From: Alphaproteobacteria bacterium
Lineage (GTDB): Bacteria; Pseudomonadota; Alphaproteobacteria; ATCC43930; CGMCC-115725
Assembly (NCBI GenBank): GCA_030039775.1
Contig: JASHUX010000456.1
Location: 1-6,352 of the forward strand
Length of the DNA: 6,352 nucleotides
Reading direction: 5' to 3'
The notes beneath the pieces are model-generated. The model had not been told where the DNA came from. It ran no database searches and worked only from the letters and a program-made list of their open reading frames with translations. Below are positions 1 to 5,451 of the stretch, piece by piece. How positions within the stretch are numbered: position 1 is the first letter of the stretch; each line of letters starts with the position of its first letter. The position numbers and the translations under genes were made by a program.

Positions 1-631
1 CGTGGCGCCTGAGCGCCGCGGCTTCGGCTTCACCGTCGAGCCGCTGCAATGTCTTTACCCGGCGCTGAAACCGATCGTCGGTTTCGCGCGCACCGCAACG
101 ATCCGGTCGGTGCAACCACAAACGCTCCCGGCCGACGAGGCGCGCAAGCGCCGGCTTGCCTATTACCAATATGTCGGCGACAGCGGCCCCAAGCCGGCGA
201 TCTCGATCATTCAGGACTTGGACGGCCGCTATGCCGGTTTCGGCTCGTTTTGGGGCGAGGTCAATTCGCATCTTCATAAGGGGCTGGGCTGCCTCGGCGT
301 CGTGACCGACGGTAGCGTGCGAGACCTCGATGCCAACGCGTCGGACTTCCAGATGCTGTGCCGCATGGTGGTGCCGTCGCACGCCCATGTCGGCATCGTC
401 GATTTCGGCGGCACCGTGACGGTCGCCGGGATGTATGTCTCGAGCGGCGATCTGGTCCATGCCGACCGGCACGGCGCGGTCGTGATCCCGAAAGCGGTCG
501 CAAGCAAGATCGGCGATGCGGCACGGTTGATCGCGCGGCGCGAGGCGGTGCTGATCAACGCCAGCAAGGAACCGGGCTTCAATGTCGAACGGCTGCGCAA
601 AGCGTTCGGCGACATGAACGAAATTCACTGA
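1..631 (+). CDS. RraA family protein / HMG aldolase-like (5' end outside window)
   Basis: RraA-fold protein, related to 4-hydroxy-4-methyl-2-oxoglutarate (HMG) aldolase and oxaloacetate decarboxylase, and to the E. coli RNase E inhibitor RraA. The frame is open from the window edge to TGA 629-631. Counting residues from the GTG at base 2, the family core is clear: KPIVGFARTATI (23-34), G85-E86, then exactly 20 residues later VTDGSVRD with R107-D108, and SSGDLVHADRHGAVVIP (147-163). The segment expected before this, with the usual 'SDAL' helix, is absent, so the gene almost certainly starts upstream and the GTG is not its start. The third residue after the R-D pair is Ala111, where the class II aldolase motif has Glu or Asp; this weakens an exact aldolase assignment. 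The following binding-protein gene starts 12 bases on, so the two are probably co-transcribed. Family sure; reaction unknown. Confidence 0.85.
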   Translation, partial: VAPERRGFGFTVEPLQCLYPALKPIVGFARTATIRSVQPQTLPADEARKRRLAYYQYVGDSGPKPAISIIQDLDGRYAGFGSFWGEVNSHLHKGLGCLGVVTDGSVRDLDANASDFQMLCRMVVPSHAHVGIVDFGGTVTVAGMYVSSGDLVHADRHGAVVIPKAVASKIGDAARLIARREAVLINASKEPGFNVERLRKAFGDMNEIH

Positions 632-643
632 GGGGAGGCAAGC

Positions 644-1840
644 ATGGTCGGAATGAAATTCACCGGCGTCGTCGTCGTCGCGATGCTCGCGGCCGGCGCC
701 GCGTTCGCGGAAAATGCGCCAGGCGTGACCGCGACGGAGATCAAGATCGGCCAGACCATGCCCTATAGCGGCCCGGTTTCGCCGTATGCCGTGATCGGCA
801 AGGTCGAGACCGCTTATTTCAACATGATCAACGACCAAGGCGGCGTGAACGGCCGCAAGATCGTGTTCGAAAGCGTGGACGACGCCTTCAATCCTGGCAA
901 GACCGTGGAGCTGACGCGCAAGATGGTCGAGCAGGACCATGTCGCCTTCATTTTCGGTTCGCTCGGCGAGCCGACCGGAATCGCGGTGCGCGGCTATCTC
1001 AACAGCAACAAGATCCCGCAGCTTTTCCTGGCGACCGGCGCCAACGCGCTGGGCGATCCGGCGAAGTTCCCCTGGACCATGCATTTCAATCCCAGCTACC
1101 GAACCGAGGCGCAGATATACGCGAAGTACATCCTGAAAGAGAAACCGGACGCGAAGCTCACGGTGCTGTACGAGGACGACGACCAAGGCCGCGATTATCT
1201 GCGCGGCATCAAGGACGTGTACGGCGACAAATACGACGGGAAGGTCGTGGCGGCCAGCTACGAAACATCCGATCCGACCGTCGACACGCAAGTCATCACG
1301 TTGCAGGGCTCGGGCGCGCAAGTCTTCTTCATTGGGGCCACCGCGCGCTGGTCGGCGCAGGCGATAAAAAAATCGTCGGAGATCGGGTGGAAGGCGATGC
1401 GTATCGTTGATCTCAACTCCACGTCGATCGCCGGCGCGCTCAAGCCCGCCGGCCTGGACAATTCGATCGGCCTGCTTACCGCGGGCGCCTACAAGAACCA
1501 GACCTCGTCCGTCTGGAAGGACGATCCCGACCTCGCCGCTTGGAACAAATTCCTCGACAAGTACATGCCGAACGCGGACCGCAAGGATGGCGGCGTGCTC
1601 TATGGCTACTCCGTAGCGCAGACCATCATCCAGGTACTGAAACAGTGCGGCGACGACCTGTCGCGCGAAAACATCATGAAACAGGCGGCGAACCTGCACC
1701 ATTTCCACGCGGCCATTTTGCTCCCCGGAATCGACATCAACACCAGCCCGACCAACTACCACCCGATCCGCGGCATGGTGCTGGGCCGCTTCGATGGCAA
1801 GAGCTGGATCATTTTCGGCGACGTCATCAGCGCCGATTAA
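644..1840 (+). CDS. ABC transporter substrate-binding protein, branched-chain amino acid type
   Basis: Periplasmic ligand-binding component (Peripla_BP_6 / LivJ-like) of a branched-chain-amino-acid-type ABC importer. In alphaproteobacteria such proteins bind many carboxylates and aromatic acids as well as amino acids. The 398-residue length is typical. Residues 1-22 form a signal peptide ending AFA, with likely cleavage before Glu23. Family landmarks follow: TEIKIGQTMPYSGP (31-44), FNMINDQGGVNGRKIVFESVDD (59-80), and FIFGSLGEPTGIAVRGYLN. There is no lipobox cysteine, so it should be soluble in the periplasm. Start choice: GGAGG at 634-638 is 5 bases before ATG 644; the internal ATG at 653 would be 14 bases away. 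It lies 12 bases after the RraA-like gene. No permease or ATPase gene follows, since the next gene is on the other strand, so the rest of the transporter must lie upstream or elsewhere. The ligand cannot be read from the sequence. Confidence 0.93.
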   Translation: MVGMKFTGVVVVAMLAAGAAFAENAPGVTATEIKIGQTMPYSGPVSPYAVIGKVETAYFNMINDQGGVNGRKIVFESVDDAFNPGKTVELTRKMVEQDHVAFIFGSLGEPTGIAVRGYLNSNKIPQLFLATGANALGDPAKFPWTMHFNPSYRTEAQIYAKYILKEKPDAKLTVLYEDDDQGRDYLRGIKDVYGDKYDGKVVAASYETSDPTVDTQVITLQGSGAQVFFIGATARWSAQAIKKSSEIGWKAMRIVDLNSTSIAGALKPAGLDNSIGLLTAGAYKNQTSSVWKDDPDLAAWNKFLDKYMPNADRKDGGVLYGYSVAQTIIQVLKQCGDDLSRENIMKQAANLHHFHAAILLPGIDINTSPTNYHPIRGMVLGRFDGKSWIIFGDVISAD

Positions 1841-1858
1841 TGGCGTGCCTGATGCGGC

Positions 1859-2734
1859 TTACGCCGTCTTCCAGACCGTCGCCATTTCCTGGGCGAAATC
1901 GCGGTAGGAACAGGGCGGATGGCCTAGCAGGCCGGTGAGCTTCTCGATCTCGGCCGCCGTTGCGATTGCGCCGTCCGTTTGGTAACGGCGCATCATCATC
2001 GCGAGGTCGTAGGCGCGCGAGCCGGGAACAAAAGCCCGCAGACGCTGCTCGAAGACTTGCAGATCGTCGCCCCCATAGGCGATCGGCCGTTCCAACTGCT
2101 CCGCCCAGATGGCGGCGACGGCGGGGCCGGTCAGCGCATCGGGCCCAACGAGCGCGTAGGTCTCTCGCGGCAGCGCCGTTGCGGAATGTTCGCGGCGCAG
2201 CAATTCCTTCGCGGCGGCCTCGCCGATATCGCGCGTATCCACCATCGACAAGCCTTCGGCGCCAACCGGCGCGCCATAAACGCCGTAAGTCAGAAGCGCC
2301 GGTTTCTGCTGCGCATCGTTCTGGAAGAAGTAGCAGGGACGCAGAACAGTCGCCGGCAGATCGCAGGCCTCGATCATCTGTTCGATGGCGACCTTGCTGG
2401 CGAAGTGCGGGACGTCGGCATATTGCTCGCTCTTGAACACGGACAGATAGACCATGCCCTTCACCCCTGCGTCGCGCGCGACGTTCACGGTCATCATCGC
2501 CTTGCTCAGTTCGTCCGGGTCGGCGGCGACGAGGAAAAGCGTACTGATTCCGGCCAGGGCGGCGCGGACGCTGTCCACATCCGTAAGATCGCCCTGAACA
2601 GCGGTAACGCCGGAAGGAAGTTTCGCCCGTTCGACCGAGCGGGTCAGCGCGCGGACCTCCGCGCCCCGGCCGTCAAGAAAACGAAGCACCTGCGATCCAA
2701 CCGTACCGGTCGCGCCAGTAACGAGAATTGCCAT
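1859..2734 (-). CDS. NmrA/QorB-like NAD(P)-binding oxidoreductase
   Basis: Atypical short-chain dehydrogenase of the NmrA/HSCARG group (291 residues), which includes the quinone reductase QorB (YtfG) and NAD(P) redox sensors. The N-terminal Rossmann nucleotide loop is MAILVTGATGTVGS, with glycines at 7, 10 and 13. The pattern H110-x3-K114-x3-E118 (PHFASKVAIE) stands where classical dehydrogenases have Tyr-x3-Lys, and LRPCYFFQN (131-139) is also typical. There is no classical YxxxK catalytic pair. AAGGAGA (2742-2748 on the opposite strand) is 7 bases before the ATG. It follows the FMN reductase by 42 bases on the same strand, so the two are probably one operon controlled by the divergent HxlR regulator. 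It converges on the binding-protein gene with only 18 bases between them. A quinone or NADPH-sensing role is inferred; the substrate is unknown. Confidence 0.9.
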   Translation of the reverse strand: MAILVTGATGTVGSQVLRFLDGRGAEVRALTRSVERAKLPSGVTAVQGDLTDVDSVRAALAGISTLFLVAADPDELSKAMMTVNVARDAGVKGMVYLSVFKSEQYADVPHFASKVAIEQMIEACDLPATVLRPCYFFQNDAQQKPALLTYGVYGAPVGAEGLSMVDTRDIGEAAAKELLRREHSATALPRETYALVGPDALTGPAVAAIWAEQLERPIAYGGDDLQVFEQRLRAFVPGSRAYDLAMMMRRYQTDGAIATAAEIEKLTGLLGHPPCSYRDFAQEMATVWKTA

Positions 2735-2776
2735 GGGTTAGTCTCCTTGACGACGCGGAGGACGTAGACCCAGCCG

Positions 2777-3343
2777 TCATTGGGAACGGAGTGTTTTGAG
2801 TGCGCCACCCCAGGCGATCAGCTGATCGAGCGTGGTCTTGAGATAGGTTTCGTGCATCGCCGCCGGCTTGAAGGTGCGGAAATTCTCGAAGTCGGTGAAT
2901 AGCGACAATGCGACCTGCGCCCGCACGGTCGCTACTTGCAGTTCGGCCAGAACGAGCCGCAATTGCTCGACCGCCCGCGCCCCGCCGGCGCTGCCGAACC
3001 CAACGAACCCCGCCGCCTTGTTGTTCCATTCGGTATGGAGATAGTCGATCGCGTTTTTCAGAGCGCCCGGAATACCGTGATTGTATTCGCCCGTCACGAA
3101 CACGAAGGCATCGAACGAGGCGATCTTCGCGGCCCAGGCTTTGGTGTGCGTGTTAGCGTATTGGCCGAACGCGGGTGGCATCGCTTCGTCGAGCAGCGGC
3201 AGGTTGTAGTCCTGGATGTCGACCAACTCGAAATCGGCGTCCTCGCGCCGCCGCGCCAAGTCGTAGGCCCAGCGGGCAACGGCCTCCGCGTTGCGGCCCG
3301 GGCGCGTGCTGCCGATAATGATGCCGATCCTGAGTTTGCTCAT
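2777..3343 (-). CDS. NADPH-dependent FMN reductase (flavodoxin-like quinone/azo/chromate reductase family)
   Basis: Cytoplasmic flavoprotein of the NADPH_dep_FMN_red family (ChrR, YieF, ArsH relatives). These reduce quinones, azo compounds, chromate or free flavin with NAD(P)H, often by two-electron transfer that avoids radicals. Counted from the ATG at 3343 (188 residues), the phosphate-binding loop is GSTRPGR (11-17), the conserved flavin-contact segment is EYNHGIPGALKNAIDYL (86-102), and GFGSAGGARA (115-124) is the third flavin loop. The frame opens six bases earlier with TTG (3349), but GGAG (3350-3353) directly abuts that TTG and is 6 bases before the ATG, so the ATG is the start. It is first in a likely two-gene unit with the NmrA-like protein and divergent from the HxlR regulator, an arrangement seen in electrophile-responsive reductase loci. 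Natural substrate unknown. Confidence 0.92.
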   Translation of the reverse strand: MSKLRIGIIIGSTRPGRNAEAVARWAYDLARRREDADFELVDIQDYNLPLLDEAMPPAFGQYANTHTKAWAAKIASFDAFVFVTGEYNHGIPGALKNAIDYLHTEWNNKAAGFVGFGSAGGARAVEQLRLVLAELQVATVRAQVALSLFTDFENFRTFKPAAMHETYLKTTLDQLIAWGGALKTLRSQ

Positions 3344-3349
3344 CTTCAA

Positions 3350-3353
3350 CTCC
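3350..3353 (-). promoter_or_regulatory. Ribosome binding site deciding the FMN reductase start
   Basis: GGAG on the minus strand lies 6 bases upstream of the ATG at 3343 and touches the alternative TTG at 3349. The spacing supports the ATG. Confidence 0.6.
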
Positions 3354-3363
3354 GATGGTAAGT

Positions 3364-3382
3364 TGGTCGCTAACGGTGACCA
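3364..3382. promoter_or_regulatory. Candidate HxlR operator in the divergent gap
   Basis: Imperfect inverted repeat TGGTCGC-N5-GTGACCA (6 of 7 arm positions pair, centre 3373). It lies 20 bases upstream of the FMN reductase ATG and 44 bases upstream of the regulator's likely TTG start. The right half-site core GTGACC (3376-3381) recurs as a direct repeat at 3394-3399. HxlR regulators are winged-helix dimers that bind such short dyads in the divergent gap, usually repressing the reductase and often themselves. CATATG (3387-3392) could serve as a poor -10 in either direction, with TTGGTC (3363-3368) as -35 rightward; this promoter reading is weak. Binding is inferred from position and symmetry only. 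Confidence 0.4.
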
Positions 3383-3412
3383 GCACCATATGAGTGACCG
3401 GAGCGAACAGTG

Positions 3413-3419
3413 AAGGAGG
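3413..3419 (+). promoter_or_regulatory. Strong ribosome binding site deciding a TTG start for the HxlR regulator
   Basis: AAGGAGG is a near-perfect Shine-Dalgarno sequence 7 bases before TTG 3427-3429. It lies inside the frame that opens at GTG 3394, so that upstream start would place the ribosome site within the coding region and leave no comparable site of its own. A run of six T bases (3423-3428) spans the spacer and the first two bases of the TTG. Confidence 0.7.
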
Positions 3420-3426
3420 CACTTTT

Positions 3427-3822
3427 TTGAAACCGAGTAACGTCAACCTCCCCGCCGACTGCCGCGGCGTCGGCGAGATTCTGGCGCGCATCGGCGAGAA
3501 ATGGTCGGTGCTCACTATTATGTATCTCGGCGAAGGGCCGAAGCGGTTCAGCGAGTTGCGGCGCCTCATTGGCGGTATTTCGCAAAAGATGCTGACCGCG
3601 ACGCTGCGCGGGCTCGAGCGCGACGGTTTCGTGACGCGCACAGTGTTTCCGACCATTCCACCGCAGGTCGAATATGACCTAACCGACCTCGGTCACGAGC
3701 TGCTGGTGCCGGTCGGCGCGCTAGGCGACTGGGCGCGGCGCAACCAGGCTCGGGTCGAGCGCTCCCGCCAGCGCTACGACAGCCGGCTGGCAGAGCCGCC
3801 GCGCGCCATCCGCGCCGTTTGA
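3427..3822 (+). CDS. HxlR family winged-helix transcriptional regulator
   Basis: Small DNA-binding regulator of the HxlR/DUF24 family, about 131 residues from the TTG start. The family pattern runs CRGVGEILARIGEKWSVLTIMYLGEGPKRFSELRRLIGGISQKMLTATLRGLERDGFVTRTVFPTIPPQVEYDLTDLG: a helix ending in the K-W pair, then the 'FSEL...I.GIS.K.L..TLR.LE.DG' recognition region and the wing with the P-P-x-V-E-Y-x-L-T signature. Its only cysteine is Cys12, just before the first conserved helix; thiol-based sensors of this family (YodB, HypR, QorR) carry their redox-active cysteine there. The TTG start is preferred over GTG 3394 because AAGGAGG lies 7 bases before it. Divergent from the FMN reductase, which is probably its target. 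Its TGA stop abuts the stop of the next, convergent gene. Sensing of quinones, aldehydes or oxidants is inferred. Confidence 0.9.
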   Translation: MKPSNVNLPADCRGVGEILARIGEKWSVLTIMYLGEGPKRFSELRRLIGGISQKMLTATLRGLERDGFVTRTVFPTIPPQVEYDLTDLGHELLVPVGALGDWARRNQARVERSRQRYDSRLAEPPRAIRAV

Positions 3823-4761
3823 TCAGAACGTCACGCGGTCGCCGCCCTTGAGTGCGAGGCCGGCACGGGCCTCCGCCGGCGTCGCGATTTCGAGCGACAG
3901 GTTTTCGAGAATGGTTCGGATGCGGCGCACCTGCTCCGCGTTGGACTTGGCGAGCTGGCCCTTGCCGATATAAAGCGAGTCTTCGAGGCCGACGCGGACG
4001 TTGCCGCCCATGATCGCCGCCACGGTGATGAGCGGGAGCTGATGCCGTCCGCCCGCCAGCACCGACCAGCAGTAATCGTCGCCGAACAGCTTGTCCGCGA
4101 TGGTCTTCATATGGACGACGTTCTCGGGGTCGGGACCGATGCCGCCCAAAATGCCGAAAATCGTTTGCACGAACAGCGGCGGCTTCACCAGGCCGCGCTC
4201 GAGGAAGTGCGCGAGATTGTAGAGATGGCCGACGTCATAGCACTCGAACTCGAACCGCGTGCCGTGTGCTTCGCCGAGATTCTTGAGCACGTACTCGATG
4301 TCCTTAAAGGTGTTGCGGAAGATGAAATCGCGCGAATTCTCGAGATGCTGCCGCTCCCAGTCATGCTTGAAGTCCTTGTAGCGGTTGAGCATCGGGAACA
4401 GACCGAAATTCATAGAGCCCATGTTGAGCGAGCACATCTCCGGCGACGCCGCGAGCGGCGCCGCGAGACGCTCCTGCAACGTCATGCCATGACCGCCGCC
4501 CGTGGTGATGTTCACGACCGCGTCGGTCGCCTGCTTGATGCGCGGCAGGAATTGCATGAACACGGCCGGGTCCGGCGTCGGCCGGCCGTCCTTCGCGTCG
4601 CGGGCATGGAGATGAAGGATCGCGGCGCCGGCCTCGGCCGCTTCGATCGCCTGCGCCGCAACGTCGTCGGGCGTCAGCGGCAGATAGGGCGACATGGTCG
4701 GCGTATGGATCGACCCTGTCACCGCGCAGGTGATGATGACTTTCCCGGTGTTGCGCGCCAT
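3823..4761 (-). CDS. Beta-keto acid cleavage enzyme (BKACE, DUF849; 3-keto-5-aminohexanoate cleavage family)
   Basis: Zinc-dependent TIM-barrel enzyme (312 residues) that condenses a beta-keto acid with acetyl-CoA and splits it into acetoacetate and a new acyl-CoA. The prototype, Kce of lysine fermentation, acts on 3-keto-5-aminohexanoate; the wider family takes many beta-keto acids. Visible family motifs: KVIITCAVTGSIHTP (7-21), AGAAILHLHARD (44-55) with zinc ligands His50 and His52, NITTGGG (84-90), and NVRVGLEDSLY (254-264), where Glu260 matches the third zinc ligand and Arg256 and Asp261 match catalytic residues of Kce. The active site therefore looks intact. The substrate is not evident; neighbours show no lysine-fermentation genes. 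GGAGGG (4766-4771, opposite strand) precedes the ATG. It diverges from the DinB-like gene and its TGA abuts the HxlR gene's stop without a gap. Family very sure; specificity open. Confidence 0.95.
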   Translation of the reverse strand: MARNTGKVIITCAVTGSIHTPTMSPYLPLTPDDVAAQAIEAAEAGAAILHLHARDAKDGRPTPDPAVFMQFLPRIKQATDAVVNITTGGGHGMTLQERLAAPLAASPEMCSLNMGSMNFGLFPMLNRYKDFKHDWERQHLENSRDFIFRNTFKDIEYVLKNLGEAHGTRFEFECYDVGHLYNLAHFLERGLVKPPLFVQTIFGILGGIGPDPENVVHMKTIADKLFGDDYCWSVLAGGRHQLPLITVAAIMGGNVRVGLEDSLYIGKGQLAKSNAEQVRRIRTILENLSLEIATPAEARAGLALKGGDRVTF

Positions 4762-4779
4762 GCGTCCCTCCGTTGTTCG

Positions 4780-4802
4780 GCGACCGACGATTTCGCGGTC
4801 GC
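4780..4802. repeat. Perfect inverted repeat upstream of the BKACE gene
   Basis: GCGACCG (4780-4786) and CGGTCGC (4796-4802) are perfect 7-base arms around a 9-base spacer. In the BKACE transcript they would form a hairpin starting 8 bases upstream of the GGAGGG ribosome site. It may be an operator half-site pair, a leader hairpin, or chance in GC-rich DNA. Confidence 0.4.
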
Positions 4803-4812
4803 GATCAATCGC

Positions 4813-4838
4813 CCGTTCGGCCTCGAAAGCACGAACGG
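4813..4838. promoter_or_regulatory. Perfect inverted repeat next to the DinB-MAPEG promoter (candidate operator)
   Basis: CCGTTCG (4813-4819) and CGAACGG (4832-4838) are perfect 7-base arms with a 12-base spacer, ending 3 bases before the TATAAT at 4842. A second, interleaved dyad, AGCAC-N5-GTGCT (4828-4842), reaches into the -10 box. Repressor sites commonly sit here. No regulator in the window is an obvious partner, so the role is inferred from position. Confidence 0.4.
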
Positions 4839-4847
4839 TGCTATAAT
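4839..4847 (+). promoter_or_regulatory. Extended -10 promoter for the DinB-MAPEG unit
   Basis: TG-C-TATAAT gives a perfect sigma-70 -10 hexamer (4842-4847) with the TG extension (4839-4840). No good -35 is present at 16-18 bases upstream, which fits an extended -10 or activated promoter. Transcription would begin near 4854-4857, leaving a leader of only about 15 bases before ATG 4870. On the opposite strand TTGCTT (4862-4867) and TATAGC (4840-4845), 16 bases apart, could be an overlapping promoter for the BKACE gene; this is weaker. Confidence 0.55.
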
Positions 4848-4869
4848 TTATTTCCTACGGGAAGCAACC

Positions 4870-5451
4870 ATGCAAAGCGACGTCATTCGCCCTTATCGCG
4901 CCATGGCGCACAACAACCGCTGGGCTAATCACCGTTTGCTGACGGCGTGCGCCGCGTTGTCGCACACCGAACTTGTCGCGACGCGGTTTAGCTTCTTCCC
5001 GAGCCTGTCGGCGACGCTCAATCACATACTTATCATCGACCGCCTCTATGTCGATGCGATGGAAGGCGGCCAGCTCGGCCCGGCGGCCTATGCCGACCCG
5101 GAGCCGTACAAGACCGTCACGGCACTTCAGGCGGCGCAAACGGAAATCGACCTCCGTCTTATCGCCGTTGTGGACGCGCTCGGTGCCGACGGTCTCGACC
5201 GCATTGTCGAACTGTACCGCGAGGATCACGTTCAGCGCGAACGCATGGACCGCGTCCTGCTCCACTTGTTTCAGCATCAGGTTCATCATCGCGGCCAGGC
5301 GCACGCGATGCTGAGCGGCACGTCGGTCGCGCCGCCGCAACTTGACGAATTCTTCATGGCCGAAGAGGCGCCGCTCCGCGCTGCGGAATTCATCGAACTT
5401 GGCTGGACCGAGGACCGCGTCTGGCCCGACGATAGTAGAGGGGGATCGTGA
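4870..5451 (+). CDS. DinB family protein (four-helix metal-binding fold)
   Basis: DinB/YfiT-like putative metalloenzyme, 193 residues. It opens MQSDVIRPYRAMAHNNRWANHRLL, the usual first helix with the 'Y-x3-N-x-W-x-N' pattern. The metal-binding histidine triad is visible as His52 (TLNHIL), His136 and His140 (HLFQHQVHHRGQ), the classic H-x3-H-R-G-Q signature. The superfamily includes bacillithiol- and mycothiol-dependent S-transferases, maleylpyruvate isomerase, and many uncharacterised proteins; the E. coli DNA polymerase IV called DinB is unrelated. The frame is open for 276 codons upstream, across the antisense of the BKACE gene, but homology begins at ATG 4870, which has GGGAAG (4859-4864) 5 bases before it and an extended -10 promoter about 20 bases up. 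Its TGA overlaps the next ATG (TGATG). A thiol-transferase role is plausible from this partnership but not shown. Confidence 0.9.
   Translation: MQSDVIRPYRAMAHNNRWANHRLLTACAALSHTELVATRFSFFPSLSATLNHILIIDRLYVDAMEGGQLGPAAYADPEPYKTVTALQAAQTEIDLRLIAVVDALGADGLDRIVELYREDHVQRERMDRVLLHLFQHQVHHRGQAHAMLSGTSVAPPQLDEFFMAEEAPLRAAEFIELGWTEDRVWPDDSRGGS

Noticed and set aside
358..768. Overlapping plus-strand frame spanning the RraA-SBP junction
   Set aside because: It overlaps two well-supported genes in another frame and is very rich in arginine with no motif.
1816..1866. Short stems (CGGCG/CGCCG, CGGC-TTAC-GCCG) between the binding protein and NmrA-like genes
   Set aside because: Stems are 4-5 bases and no T-run follows on either strand, so they do not support a rho-independent terminator.
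1979..2767. Plus-strand open frame of 262 codons across the NmrA-like gene
   Set aside because: Antisense shadow of a clearly recognisable gene; Arg/His/Gly-rich with no family pattern and no ribosome site.
2936..3361. Plus-strand open frame opposite the FMN reductase
   Set aside because: Shadow of a conserved flavoprotein gene; the composition is typical of GC-rich antisense frames.
4855..5340. Minus-strand open frame of 161 codons opposite the DinB-like gene
   Set aside because: The DinB-like gene has the family histidine triad and a promoter; the opposite frame has neither.
5448..5450. GTG as the MAPEG start, one codon upstream
   Set aside because: The ATG at 5451 fits the ribosome site spacing and the TGATG coupling better.
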